Positions 34,170 to 43,628 are shown, counted from the stretch's first letter. The stretch: 64,000 nucleotides of DNA from UBA9732 sp052170315 (GCA_052170315.1 JBQNAT010000005.1:1-64000); one strand, 5' to 3'. Made by a program: numbers and translations. Notes: generated from the sequence alone by a model not told the origin.

Positions 34170-34994
34170 TTACTCTGAAAACCCTATGTGAGAGCCGTAG
34201 GCTACCCGTACTTCGTCACAGCTTTTAAGCGCATCCGTGATTTCGGAGCTAAGGCGCATGCGATCCTTTTGAAACAGAAGCACTATTGTAGAACCCGCAA
34301 GCTCAAAGCGGCCTTTTTCTTCGCCCCTGCGGAAAATATCCGTGTTGTTATTTACTATGCCGCCAACAATTAACGCTCCTATTTCAGTCTGTACAACGAG
34401 TCCGAAGTTTTCCGTTTCAAGAAGTGTCCAGCATCTTTTGTTAAGCACGAAAACCGGAAGCTTTTCGCAGACAATGGGCTGCACGCTGTGGAGCACCCCC
34501 GGAATTTCATGGGATTGGCCCAGTCTTCCGTTGTCTATGTAGCAGTAATGGTGATAGTCGGACGCACAAAGGCGGAAGATAAGGCAGGTACCGCCTTGAT
34601 ATGTCTTAGCAAGTTCTTCATCCTGAAGAAGCTCTGAAATTCTGTATTGAGAAGCTTTTATTGAAAAACTGCTGTCTTCGTTAATCCGGAAAGCGCTGAG
34701 GTAGCCGTCGCATGGGCTGATGAGATGACGCGGATTTGTATCAATCACAAGATTATCGCTGCTTCGTATGAAGAATTCCCTGAAGGAGCGGAAAGCTTTC
34801 AACTGCTCGGGGTTGAGAGGTATGTCATGCTTTTTCGCGTAACTTCTGACCATGCCTTTTGAAAGGCCTGATTTCAGATACCTTACCACAAGCCTGTCCA
34901 TGTGGCTTTTCATAAATATTTTAAGAAGTATGCGGCCGAATGCGTTTCCGTAGAGGAACTCTACACCCGGGTCGTTTTTCGATTTGATACTCAT
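34170..34994 (-). CDS. psd: Phosphatidylserine decarboxylase
   Basis: Makes phosphatidylethanolamine. From ATG 34994 (MSIKSKNDPGVEFL) 274 residues; the frame is open 19 more codons but those overlap pssA. ISPCDGYLSA, DYHHYCYIDNG and EIGALIVGGIVN are the family motifs. The self-cleavage site is the Ser of LAGST, which becomes the pyruvoyl group of the alpha chain. Follows pssA by 10 bases. No strong ribosome binding site is visible. Confidence 0.94.
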   Translation of the reverse strand: MSIKSKNDPGVEFLYGNAFGRILLKIFMKSHMDRLVVRYLKSGLSKGMVRSYAKKHDIPLNPEQLKAFRSFREFFIRSSDNLVIDTNPRHLISPCDGYLSAFRINEDSSFSIKASQYRISELLQDEELAKTYQGGTCLIFRLCASDYHHYCYIDNGRLGQSHEIPGVLHSVQPIVCEKLPVFVLNKRCWTLLETENFGLVVQTEIGALIVGGIVNNNTDIFRRGEEKGRFELAGSTIVLLFQKDRMRLSSEITDALKSCDEVRVAYGSHIGFSE

Positions 34995-35004
34995 GCTTTT
35001 GAAA

Positions 35005-35643
35005 TCATGCCGCACACATCCCCGCAAGCAGGATGGCAAGTTCAATAACACCGCAGCAAAGCAGGATTATTTTACCCTTAAGCATGGGTTTCCTGAGACG
35101 GAAAGGCGTTACAAATGCAATTCCCATAAGGGCAAGGAGAACCAGTGAAATTATGTTTAGCCTGACCCTGAAATACAGTGCCAGCCCAAGGATAAGCGGC
35201 ATAAAAAGGGAAGATGAAGTTACAGGAAGGCCGACATAGTATTTTCTGCATTCAAAGGATTTGCATATGCGTTCCTCTTCATCTACATTGAACCACGCAA
35301 GTCGAATAAGGGCGCAAAGCAGATAGAAGCAGGAAACGGCAAAGGCCGGTTTGCCGCTGTCACACGCTATGTAAACGATAACCGCAGGGAGTACGCCAAA
35401 TCCGATAAGGTCGCACAGGGAGTCTATCTGTATCCCGAAGTTTCTTTCTTTCTGTGTCCTGTCTGTCTTTGTTGACGCGATTTTGCCGTCGAACATATCG
35501 CAGAAACCTGATACCATAAGGCATATCAAAGCTCCTCTTATGTTTCCGCGCATGGCAAGCGCGATACCTAAGTAGGAAATAATCATCCCGGTGTAGGTAA
35601 GCAGTACAGTGTAGTTGTAAACTCCTAACAACATTTTTCTCAA
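35005..35643 (-). CDS. pssA: CDP-diacylglycerol--serine O-phosphatidyltransferase
   Basis: 212-residue membrane CDP-alcohol phosphotransferase. The motif is DGKIAS...RNFGIQIDSLCD; its usual Arg after the Ala is Ser here, and the Asp residues of the metal site are kept. It makes phosphatidylserine, the substrate of psd just downstream. About seven hydrophobic segments. Begins three bases after the TVP38 gene. Confidence 0.92.
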   Translation of the reverse strand: MRKMLLGVYNYTVLLTYTGMIISYLGIALAMRGNIRGALICLMVSGFCDMFDGKIASTKTDRTQKERNFGIQIDSLCDLIGFGVLPAVIVYIACDSGKPAFAVSCFYLLCALIRLAWFNVDEEERICKSFECRKYYVGLPVTSSSLFMPLILGLALYFRVRLNIISLVLLALMGIAFVTPFRLRKPMLKGKIILLCCGVIELAILLAGMCAA

Positions 35644-35646
35644 CTC

Positions 35647-36237
35647 CTAAAGCAAATTGGCAAAAACAAGGCTGTAGGCCAGTATACACCATGGCTTGGC
35701 AAGTATTATTATCCAGATAAACTTTTTTGCGGACATCCTTGTCAGGCCTGAAAAATAGCACAGAAAATCATCCGGAGCCAGCGGAAGAAGTATGGCAAGC
35801 GTTAAAATCAAGGTATAACTTTTTTTCTTTTCCACCCAGTCAATCAGTTTTTTATGACGTTCTATGGATACCATTTTTTCAACTATTGCGGCTCCGTACT
35901 GACGTGCCAGAAAAAAAGCGGCCAGCGAACCAAGCGAGATGCCTATGTAGTTTGACCAGAAACCTCCGGACGCTCCGAACATGCCGGCTCCTACTATGCA
36001 GCCCAGAAAGCCCGGAAGGATTGGAAGGACTACCTGCATTGCCTGTATAACAATCAGTATCAGAGGAGCTATTATCCCGAATTTTTTAAGATATTCTCGA
36101 AGTGTATCGGCGGATTTAAAGTATCCTTTAAAGTAACTCCAAACAAGGAAGACAAGGGATAAAAGTATTAACACAGATAAGACTACCGTCACAATGATTT
36201 TGATTTTCGATGTCTTTTGGGTTTCGGTTTGTAACAC
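35647..36237 (-). CDS. TVP38/TMEM64 family membrane protein
   Basis: 196-residue DedA/VTT-type protein with about six hydrophobic segments. PGFLGCIVGAGMFGASGGF and the re-entrant stretch GISLGSLAAFFLARQYG are typical. VTT-domain proteins move or scramble lipids across membranes; being first gene of a phospholipid operon fits this. Upstream gap 36238-36474 (237 bases) has a TATAAT on the minus strand at 36316-36321 that could be the operon's -10, with no clear -35. Confidence 0.88.
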   Translation of the reverse strand: MLQTETQKTSKIKIIVTVVLSVLILLSLVFLVWSYFKGYFKSADTLREYLKKFGIIAPLILIVIQAMQVVLPILPGFLGCIVGAGMFGASGGFWSNYIGISLGSLAAFFLARQYGAAIVEKMVSIERHKKLIDWVEKKKSYTLILTLAILLPLAPDDFLCYFSGLTRMSAKKFIWIIILAKPWCILAYSLVFANLL

Positions 36238-36474
36238 TGTAAAATGTCCTTGTTTTCAGGGCGGACGAAAATTCACAAAGAGTGTCTTTCCGTCTTCCCG
36301 GGTTTTATCGCGCCCATTATACAAAACTTGATTTATAAAATCTATCTCTAGCCCGCAGACATGAAAACAAATGAATCTTAACTGCTAATATTTTTTTACT
36401 ATATAAAAACATAACTGATACATGTTTTTGAGAGAAATTTCATAGGCATTGAGAAAACTCCGGTTTTCCCGCTG

Positions 36475-37890
36475 TTATTTAAGCAAAACGCTGGTATCGG
36501 GCTCCGGCGCCCGGGCATTAATCGCACGGCTTTCTTTAAGAAGGCCCGCAAAATAACGGCTTGTTTTAGCGTCTCCGTGAACCACGAAAACATGCTTGGG
36601 TTTGGGGCTGAATTTGTCTATCCACTGTAAAAGCCCGTCCTTGTCGGCATGTCCGCTTATGCCTTCAAGCTTAGTGATTTTTGCTTTTACGGCTATCTGT
36701 TCGCCAAGAATACTTACCGTATCTGCTCCGGAAAGTATTCTTTCTCCAAGCGTGCCGCCTGCCTGATAACCTGTAAAGACTATGGTATTGTTGGGTTTGT
36801 AGAGATTATGCTTGAGATGATGCCTGATTCTTCCCGCCTCGCACATACCGCTTGACGATATTATCACGCAGCTTTCGTTGGACGTGTTAAGCAATTTTGA
36901 GTCCTCGACATCCGTGATTGCGCAAAAGCCGTTGAAAAGGATGGGGTTCTGTCCGCTTTCGATGACTGCCATGGCCTCGGAATCGTAATAACCGACAACG
37001 TTACGCAAAAATGTCGCTGTAGCTTTGACGGATAGGGGGCTGTCAAGGTAGGTTGGTATGGGACGGCCTGTTTTATTGACTATGTAGCGTATGAGGTAGA
37101 GTATTTCCTGGCTTCTGCCTACTGAGAACGCGGGGATTATGACCCTGCCGCCGCGGGAAAAGGTCTCTTCAATAAGAGCCTGAAGGGTTTGAGCCAGCTC
37201 TTGTGTGCTTTTTGCGTTGTGGGTGTGGATTCTGTCGCCGTAGGTGGATTCCATGACCACGTAGTCTGCCTTATGCAGATATTCGGGGTCCTTGATTATG
37301 GGCTGGTTCAGATTGCCTATATCCCCCGAAAAAACTATTGTCCGGTGCTGTTTCTTCTCCATATATTCAAGTGTTATGGACGATGAGCCCAGCATGTGGC
37401 CTGCATCCGTAAAGCGGGCGGTTATTCTGTCGGAAAGCTTTACGTCTTCACCGTAGTCCTTTGGGCAGAAGTATTTCAGTATATTTTCCGCGTCAATGGT
37501 ATCATACAGCGGCTGTACAGCTTCTTTCCCTGAGCGCAGGTTCTTTCTTGTCTGCCACTCGGCATCAGCCTGCTGTATGTATGCGCTGTCCGGAAGCATT
37601 ATCCCGCATAATTCGGCCGAGGCCTTTGTGCAGATGATTTTGCCTTTGAATGCCCTGTCAGTGCCTTCTTCCCTTGCAAGAAGGGGAAGTCTTCCGCTGT
37701 GGTCTATGTGAGCATGAGTCAGAAGCACATAATCAATAGAATCAGACTCGAAAGGCAGTTCTCTTGCGCTTCTTTTTTCGTCTGAGCCCTGAGGCAGCCC
37801 GCAGTCTATCAAAATCCTTAAACCTTCGTGTTCCAAAAGTATGCAGCTTCCGGTTACGCACCGCGCTGCCCCGATGAATGTTATTTTCAT
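36475..37890 (-). CDS. Metallo-beta-lactamase/beta-CASP ribonuclease-like protein
   Basis: 471-residue CPSF-type MBL/beta-CASP protein, with HAHIDHSG (59-66) for metal binding, DAGHMLGSSSITLEY and SGDIGNLNQPI in the MBL half, then PAFSVGRSQEILYLI of the beta-CASP domain and GISGHADKDGLLQWI of the RNA-specificity motif. Likely an RNA endonuclease or 5'-exonuclease, RNA processing or decay in the cytoplasm. No partner genes; target RNAs unknown. Confidence 0.92.
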   Translation of the reverse strand: MKITFIGAARCVTGSCILLEHEGLRILIDCGLPQGSDEKRSARELPFESDSIDYVLLTHAHIDHSGRLPLLAREEGTDRAFKGKIICTKASAELCGIMLPDSAYIQQADAEWQTRKNLRSGKEAVQPLYDTIDAENILKYFCPKDYGEDVKLSDRITARFTDAGHMLGSSSITLEYMEKKQHRTIVFSGDIGNLNQPIIKDPEYLHKADYVVMESTYGDRIHTHNAKSTQELAQTLQALIEETFSRGGRVIIPAFSVGRSQEILYLIRYIVNKTGRPIPTYLDSPLSVKATATFLRNVVGYYDSEAMAVIESGQNPILFNGFCAITDVEDSKLLNTSNESCVIISSSGMCEAGRIRHHLKHNLYKPNNTIVFTGYQAGGTLGERILSGADTVSILGEQIAVKAKITKLEGISGHADKDGLLQWIDKFSPKPKHVFVVHGDAKTSRYFAGLLKESRAINARAPEPDTSVLLK

Positions 37891-37945
37891 GGTTTTATTT
37901 TAAGTCCGACTTTACCGTTTTTCAAGAAGTTAAGTTATAATTATA

Positions 37946-37975
37946 TTGAATATTGATTCATTAAAATGGTATAAA
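37946..37975 (+). promoter_or_regulatory. Promoter of aconitase-icd operon
   Basis: TTGAAT (37946-37951), an 18-base spacer and TATAAA (37970-37975), 57 bases before the aconitase ATG. Recognised by eye. Confidence 0.5.
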
Positions 37976-38031
37976 TATTTAAGAAAACATTTTTTCTTTG
38001 GACTTTTAAAAACGGTGGAAGGAGGCTTGGC

Positions 38032-39984
38032 ATGGGTTTCGGAACAGTGTATAAAATTCTGGGTTCGCACCTGAAAAGCGGTCTTCTGAAAGAAGGTGAA
38101 AATATTGAGATACTGATGGACCAGACCCTTACTCAGGACGCGACCGGAACAATGGCCTATCTTCAGTTTGAATCCCTTGGCCTTGAAAACGTCAAAAACG
38201 AGCTTGCTGTAAGCTACGTAGACCACAATACAGTCCAGGTAGGATTTGAAAACGCGGACGACCACAGATATTTACAGTCGGTAGCATCTGCAAAGGGGAT
38301 AGTTTTCTCCAGACCCGGTAACGGTATATGCCATCAGGTTCATCTGGAAAGGTTCGGAGTTCCCGGCAAGACGCTTATAGGCTCTGATTCCCATACGCCT
38401 ACAGCAGGCGGACTGGGTATGCTGGCAATAGGGGCAGGAGGTCTTGACGTTGCCCTGGCGATGGCAGGCATACCGTTTTCACTGATTTGCCCTAAAGTCG
38501 TTGAAATCAGGCTAAGCGGTAAACTGCGGCCGTTCTGTACGGCAAAAGACGTAATTCTTACCGTTTTGGAACACTTTGGTGTAAAAGGCAATGTAAATAC
38601 CGTTTTTGAATACACGGGAAGCGGCGTGTCTGCCCTGAGTGTCCCCGAAAGGGCAACTATCTGCAATATGGGAGCCGAATGCGGAGTAACTTCATCAGTT
38701 TTCCCGTCAGATGAAGTTACCGGGGCTTTCCTTTCGTCAATGGGCAGAGCGCAGTCTTTTGTACCTCTTGTAGCGGATTCCGATGCCGTTTATGACGGGC
38801 TTTTTGAAATTGATTTAAGCAAAATAGTTCCAATGGTCGCGTGTCCTCATTCTCCCGGCAATGTCAGGCGCGTGAGCGAGCTTTCAGGTCTTAAAGTAAG
38901 CCAGATTGCCATAGGCTCATGTACGAATTCTTCCTATGCGGACCTGTACAGGGCAGGAAAGATAATTGAAGGAAAAAAAGCCGCTTCGAGTCTGTCACTG
39001 GGGGTGGCTCCGGGTTCAAGAGATGTTTTTGATAAGATAATCGAAGACGGAACCTTATCCCGCCTTGTGCATTTTGGAGCCCGTATATTTGAAAGTGCAT
39101 GCGGCTTCTGCATAGGGAACCATTTTTCGCCTGCTTCTGAAGGCGTGAGTCTTAGGACAAACAACAGAAACTTTGAAGGACGCAGCGGCACAAAGGATGC
39201 TCAGGTATACCTTGTAAGTCCTGAAACCGCGGCGGCAAGTGCCATAACCGGCGTTATTACGGACCCCACGTCTTTGAGCATGGATGAGATAGCAGTTCCT
39301 GAGCAAAAAGAGCAAAAATATAATGATAACTTATTTATATTTCCTAACTCGGATACAAAAAAAGGCAAAATACTGCGAGGTCCCAACATAGGAGAGCCTC
39401 CTGCGTGTGAGCCTCTTAAGGATAGATTGGAAGCCTGCGTAACCATAAAGGTCGGGGATAAAATAACCACTGACCATATCATGCCTGCAGGCGCCAGACT
39501 TAAGTATCGTTCAAATATTCCCAAATATTCAAGTTTTGTTTTTGAGCCTGTAGACGCGTCTTTCAGCATCAGGGCAAAAAAGAACAGAGATGATGGGCTC
39601 GCAAATATTATTGTTGCGGGTCAGAGTTACGGGCAGGGCTCTTCAAGAGAACATGCCGCAATCTGTCCCATGTATCTTGGCGTAAAAGCGGTAATGGCTC
39701 TTTCCATTGAAAGGATTCATCAGGCCAATCTCTGCAACTTCGGTATTCTTCCTCTTACTTTCATGAATGAGAATGATTATATGATTCTTAAACAGGATGA
39801 CAGGCTGCTGATAACGGATGTTATTTCGCAGGTGGAAAAAGGAGGTATCATTTCCGTTTACGATATTACACAGGATTATGAACTTAAAATGAAGCTTGAA
39901 GCAAGCCCTTCACAGAGACGGATGCTTGTGTTTGGAGGCAGGCTTAATCAGATAAAAGAATCTTTAAAGAGTAATAAGGAATAA
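38032..39984 (+). CDS. Aconitate hydratase
   Basis: Interconverts citrate and isocitrate with a 4Fe-4S cluster. 650 residues, the compact Aquifex-type aconitase. IGSCTNSSYADL and ESACGFCIGN carry the cluster cysteines; GSDSHTPTAGGLGMLAIGAGG is the catalytic segment; the C-terminal swivel domain contains GQSYGQGSSREHAA. GGAGG precedes ATG 38032. It is two bases upstream of isocitrate dehydrogenase. Confidence 0.94.
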   Translation: MGFGTVYKILGSHLKSGLLKEGENIEILMDQTLTQDATGTMAYLQFESLGLENVKNELAVSYVDHNTVQVGFENADDHRYLQSVASAKGIVFSRPGNGICHQVHLERFGVPGKTLIGSDSHTPTAGGLGMLAIGAGGLDVALAMAGIPFSLICPKVVEIRLSGKLRPFCTAKDVILTVLEHFGVKGNVNTVFEYTGSGVSALSVPERATICNMGAECGVTSSVFPSDEVTGAFLSSMGRAQSFVPLVADSDAVYDGLFEIDLSKIVPMVACPHSPGNVRRVSELSGLKVSQIAIGSCTNSSYADLYRAGKIIEGKKAASSLSLGVAPGSRDVFDKIIEDGTLSRLVHFGARIFESACGFCIGNHFSPASEGVSLRTNNRNFEGRSGTKDAQVYLVSPETAAASAITGVITDPTSLSMDEIAVPEQKEQKYNDNLFIFPNSDTKKGKILRGPNIGEPPACEPLKDRLEACVTIKVGDKITTDHIMPAGARLKYRSNIPKYSSFVFEPVDASFSIRAKKNRDDGLANIIVAGQSYGQGSSREHAAICPMYLGVKAVMALSIERIHQANLCNFGILPLTFMNENDYMILKQDDRLLITDVISQVEKGGIISVYDITQDYELKMKLEASPSQRRMLVFGGRLNQIKESLKSNKE

Positions 39985-39986
39985 AA

Positions 39987-41174
39987 ATGACTGATTTCAC
40001 CAAAGTTATATATATAGAAGGCGACGGCGTAGGCGCCGAAATCACACCGGTAATGAGAGCTGTTCTGGATGCCGCAATGGATAAAGCCTACGGTTCAGCC
40101 AAGGCAATAGCGTGGGAAGAAGGCTATGCGGGGCGGAAGGCTGAACTGCTTTTTGAAACAAATCTGCCTGAAACGACAGTTAAAAGAATAAGGGAAATCG
40201 GCCTTGCAATAAAAGGACCCCTGATGACACCTGTAGGGAAAGGTGTACGCAGCATAAATGTCGCGCTAAGGCAGAACCTTGATTTGTATGCATGTCTCAG
40301 GCCTGTAAAATACTTTGAAGGAGTGCCTTCACCTGTAAGATATCCGGAAAAGGTTGACATGGTTGTGTTCAGGGAAAACACTGAAGACATCTATGCGGGC
40401 ATTGAATGGGCAGAGGGAACTGACGGCGTAAAAAAAGTTATTTCATTTTTACAGCAGGAAATGAATGTGGAAAAGATAAGATTTCCATCTTCAAGTGCCA
40501 TAGGCATAAAGCCTGTAAGCCGCGAAGGCTCCGAACGCCTTATTTCCGCCGCAATAGACTATGCCGTAAAAAACCACAGAAAAAACGTGACGCTTGTCCA
40601 CAAGGGCAACATAATGAAATTCACGGAAGGCGGTTTCAGGAACTGGGGCTATGAACTGGCCGTTTCAAAATACAATGCCTATGTTCGTGACGGAAGGACT
40701 TTTATTCCCAGAAACGGTGAAGATGCGCTGGAGATAAAGGACTGCATTTGTGATGCCTTCTTGCAGAACATACTTCTAAGGGCTGAAGATTATGATGTGA
40801 TAGCTACCATGAATCTTAACGGTGACTATATATCGGATGCTCTGGCGGCTCAGGTCGGAGGGATTGGCATATCTCCCGGCGCGAACATAAATTACCAAAC
40901 AGGCTGCGCTGTTTTTGAAGCTACGCACGGCACAGCTCCCGATATTGCCGGCAAAGACATGGCAAATCCGCTTTCCATTGTTCTTTCGGGTGAAATGCTG
41001 CTAAGGTACGCAGGTTTTACGGAAGCCGCGGATTTTGTTCTTCATTCCGTTGAAAAATCCATACTTGGAGGTAAAGTCACAAAGGATTTTTATAATTTTC
41101 TTTCAAAGGAAGAAAAAAGCACAGAATATGCGGGCACAAGAGAATTCGGTAAAATACTTATAAAAAATCTCTGA
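39987..41174 (+). CDS. icd: Isocitrate dehydrogenase, NAD-type coenzyme residues
   Basis: Converts isocitrate to 2-oxoglutarate. 395 residues, close to E. coli Icd in length and motifs (VGKGVRSINVALRQNLDLY). The coenzyme site differs: EATHGTAPDIAGKDMANP has Asp319, Ile320 and Ala326 where NADP enzymes have Lys, Tyr and Val, and Lys366 and Asn370 (VTKDFYN) replace Tyr and Arg. This combination marks NAD+ specificity. With aconitase and the convergent citrate synthase it feeds 2-oxoglutarate and glutamate. Confidence 0.95.
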   Translation: MTDFTKVIYIEGDGVGAEITPVMRAVLDAAMDKAYGSAKAIAWEEGYAGRKAELLFETNLPETTVKRIREIGLAIKGPLMTPVGKGVRSINVALRQNLDLYACLRPVKYFEGVPSPVRYPEKVDMVVFRENTEDIYAGIEWAEGTDGVKKVISFLQQEMNVEKIRFPSSSAIGIKPVSREGSERLISAAIDYAVKNHRKNVTLVHKGNIMKFTEGGFRNWGYELAVSKYNAYVRDGRTFIPRNGEDALEIKDCICDAFLQNILLRAEDYDVIATMNLNGDYISDALAAQVGGIGISPGANINYQTGCAVFEATHGTAPDIAGKDMANPLSIVLSGEMLLRYAGFTEAADFVLHSVEKSILGGKVTKDFYNFLSKEEKSTEYAGTREFGKILIKNL

Positions 41175-41190
41175 GCCTGAAACTTATTAG

Positions 41191-42492
41191 TTACGTTCTT
41201 TCGTCAATAGGAATGACTTTTTTTGCCTGAGGCCCTACATATACCTGTCTGGGGCGGCCAAGCTTCTGATGTATGTCATGTCTCCATTCAAGCCAGTGGG
41301 CTATCCAGCCCGGCGTTCTGCCCATTGCGAACAGTACTGTGAACATCTGCTGCGGAAAACCCATCATATGGAACATTATTCCGGTGTAAAAATCAATGTT
41401 GGGGTAGAGGTGGCGCTCTATAAAGTAATCGTCATTAAGAGCTGCTTCTTCAAGCTTCAAGGCAACTTCAAGAAGTTTATCTTCCCTGTGTGAAGAGTTC
41501 AGCATATCAATGTTCATGCGTTTTGCGATTTTTGCCCTTGGGTCAAAGGTCTTGTATACCCTGTGTCCAAAGCCTGAAAGGACAAAAGGATTGGTTTTTT
41601 TCTTTGCCTGCTCAATTACTTTTTCAACGGGAATATCATTATCAACAATATTCTTCAGCATAGTCATAACAGCCTGATTGGCTCCGCCGTGCTTGGGCCC
41701 CCAAAGGGCGCAGACTCCGGCGGCAACGGATGCGTAGAGATTTGCCTCGGATGAGCCAACAAGCCTTACCGCTGTTGTAGAGCAGTTCTGCTCGTGGTCG
41801 CCATGAAGAATCAGAAGCTTGTTCAGTATGTCAACATGGGTCGGCTCGGGGCGGTAGTTGTTAACCGGCGTATAGTACATCATGTTCAGGAAGTTTTCAC
41901 AGTAAAGATATTCCCATTTGGGCTCTATAAAATCCAGACCGTTCGACTGCCTGTATATGAAAGCCGCAATCGTCCTCATCTTTGAGAGCATTCTTGTAAC
42001 CGTAAGGTCAATATTATCCTCAGGATCTCTTTCTTCCATTTCCGGATAGAATGCGGATAAAGAGGCCACCATACTGGCCAATATGGACATTGGGTGGGCA
42101 TCCTGAGGGTATGAACGGAAAAAGTTCCTCATATTGACGTGAAGAAGGGAATGCTGGTTCAGAAGTTGCTGATAGTTCTTTCTTTCGGCGGCGTTAGGGA
42201 GTACGCCTTTTACAAGAAGATAAGCTACCTCAATGAAATCGCAGTGCTCAACAAGGTCTTCTATATCATAGCCTCTGTAGCGGAGTATTCCTTTTTCCCC
42301 GTCTATGTAACAGATTGACGACATGCAGGAGCCTGTGTTCATGAAGCCCGGGTCATAGGTTATGTAGCCTGTCTGTGAACGAAGGCGCTCAATGCTGATA
42401 CTCCTGTTGCCCATATTGTCTGTGATGACGTCAAGGTTTATTTCCCGCGTATCGGGAATAGTCAGTTTGGCTTTCTCCTTCTCAACCGTCAT
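41191..42492 (-). CDS. gltA: Citrate synthase
   Basis: 433-residue citrate synthase. His in ILHGDHEQNCSTTA, His in WGPKHGGANQAVM, FGHRVYKTFDPRA and the Asp in YPNIDFYTGIM make the active site. AGGAGG precedes ATG 42492. Convergent with icd, 16 bases apart, so the three early TCA steps lie together but on opposite strands. Confidence 0.95.
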   Translation of the reverse strand: MTVEKEKAKLTIPDTREINLDVITDNMGNRSISIERLRSQTGYITYDPGFMNTGSCMSSICYIDGEKGILRYRGYDIEDLVEHCDFIEVAYLLVKGVLPNAAERKNYQQLLNQHSLLHVNMRNFFRSYPQDAHPMSILASMVASLSAFYPEMEERDPEDNIDLTVTRMLSKMRTIAAFIYRQSNGLDFIEPKWEYLYCENFLNMMYYTPVNNYRPEPTHVDILNKLLILHGDHEQNCSTTAVRLVGSSEANLYASVAAGVCALWGPKHGGANQAVMTMLKNIVDNDIPVEKVIEQAKKKTNPFVLSGFGHRVYKTFDPRAKIAKRMNIDMLNSSHREDKLLEVALKLEEAALNDDYFIERHLYPNIDFYTGIMFHMMGFPQQMFTVLFAMGRTPGWIAHWLEWRHDIHQKLGRPRQVYVGPQAKKVIPIDERT

Positions 42493-42624
42493 GACACTTC
42501 CTCCTTTTGCCGCTGCGCGTCATTTTTTATGCATTATTTTGCATTAAATATGAATTTTTATTTACTTTATTAGATTTCTTTGCCCGTGTTAATACCTTTT
42601 TGAGGATTTCGGTATTTTTGTTTA

Positions 42625-42648
42625 TTCAATGCCATGTTCAATACCATG
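42625..42648. repeat. 12-bp near-perfect tandem repeat
   Basis: TTCAATGCCATG (42625-42636) is followed at once by TTCAATACCATG (42637-42648), one mismatch. It lies in the leader region between citrate synthase and the HAD relic, in 205 bases that show no gene. Confidence 0.7.
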
Positions 42649-42680
42649 CGAAAAGTCCGATTTCCATGTATACTTTAAAT

Positions 42681-42711
42681 ATGGACGTAAAAAAAAGATG
42701 GACGTAAAAAA
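42681..42711 (+). repeat. 17-bp tandem duplication at a gene start
   Basis: ATGGACGTAAAAAA occurs at 42681 and again at 42698, 17 bases apart and back to back with AAG. The second copy holds the apparent start codon of the HAD relic. Confidence 0.75.
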
Positions 42712-42959
42712 TCTCCAATCAGAAACGTTGTATTCGATTTGGGAGGTGTAATGATAAATTATAATCCCAGGCTGTTCATCGAAAGGCTGGGTTACGATAC
42801 CGGATACTGCTTGACAGATATTCCCTTAAACCAGAGGAAAGCGTTTTTATAGATGACGTTCCGGAGAATGTGGCCGCAGCTGTTTCCGCAGGCATGAAGG
42901 CCGTTCTTTTTAAAGGGGCTGAGGAAACCAGAAAATCTCTGACGGAGCTTGGCATATAA
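42698..42959 (+). pseudogene. HAD-superfamily hydrolase relic, internally deleted
   Basis: Remnant of a HAD phosphatase. The N-terminal part reads SPIRNVVFDLGGVMINYNP (the HAD motif I region), but its frame is one A short of the ATG at 42698 (A6, where A7 would join them). After IERLGYDTGY the reading shifts to another frame that gives LLDRYSLKPEESVFIDDVPE, then NVAAAVSAGMKAVLFKG, the C-terminal end of the family, stopping at 42959. About 120 residues in the middle are missing. Not functional as written. Confidence 0.8.
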
Positions 42960-43001
42960 TCCGGGGCTGACGGAAACGAATGTATAAATATTAAAACCTT
43001 A

Positions 43002-43030
43002 TTGACCTATATTTTATATGTTTATATGCT
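43002..43030 (+). promoter_or_regulatory. Promoter of hpt-purA
   Basis: TTGACC (43002-43007), a 17-base spacer and TATGCT (43025-43030), 30 bases before the hpt start. Confidence 0.6.
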
Positions 43031-43060
43031 TTGAACAGGGAGATTTTTCCCGGAGGCTAT

Positions 43061-43627
43061 ATGGAAAAAGTTCGTTCGATTGCAATCCCGCCGCTTACGG
43101 AAGACCTTGAAAGGGTACTTATAGACGCAGACACAATCCAGCGCCGCGTAACGGAGCTTGCAGGCAGGATAAACCATGACTATGCAGACATCGAAGAGCC
43201 GCTGATTCTGGTAGGCGTGCTGAAAGGTTCTTTCATCTATCTTGCGGACCTCTGCAGAAAGCTTACCATTCCTCACACGGTGGATTTCATTGCCGTTTCA
43301 AGTTACGGGAAAGGTTCGGAGACTACCGGAAATGTCAGGCTTCTGATGGACACAAGAGGGAACATGGAGCATCATCATGTACTTATCGTAGAGGACATCC
43401 TTGATACCGGTTATACTCTGGACTATCTGATACGCAACTTCAAGGCCCGCGGCATCAAGTCGGTTAAGACAACCGTGCTGCTTGAAAAACCGGAGCGTCA
43501 TGTTGTTCATGTAGATTTGCAGTATGTAGGGTTTACAATTCCTGATGTTTGGGTTGTAGGCTATGGTCTTGACTACGGGGAGCGGTACAGGACTCTTCCC
43601 TATATCGCTGAAATGAAGAGGGTTTAA
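43061..43627 (+). CDS. hpt: Hypoxanthine phosphoribosyltransferase
   Basis: Salvages hypoxanthine or guanine with PRPP. From ATG 43061 (MEKVRSIAIPP; CGGAGG upstream) 188 residues; a ten-codon extension from TTG 43031 is unlikely. VGVLKGSFIYLADL binds pyrophosphate, and VEDILDTGYTLDYL is the PRPP loop. One base separates its stop from purA, so IMP made by salvage passes to the adenylate branch encoded next. Confidence 0.94.
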   Translation: MEKVRSIAIPPLTEDLERVLIDADTIQRRVTELAGRINHDYADIEEPLILVGVLKGSFIYLADLCRKLTIPHTVDFIAVSSYGKGSETTGNVRLLMDTRGNMEHHHVLIVEDILDTGYTLDYLIRNFKARGIKSVKTTVLLEKPERHVVHVDLQYVGFTIPDVWVVGYGLDYGERYRTLPYIAEMKRV

Positions 43628-43628
43628 A

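Noticed and set aside
42681..42750. Short peptides from ATG 42681 and ATG 42698
   Set aside because: They end after 8 and 17 codons and have no features; the HAD relic in another frame explains the sequence better.
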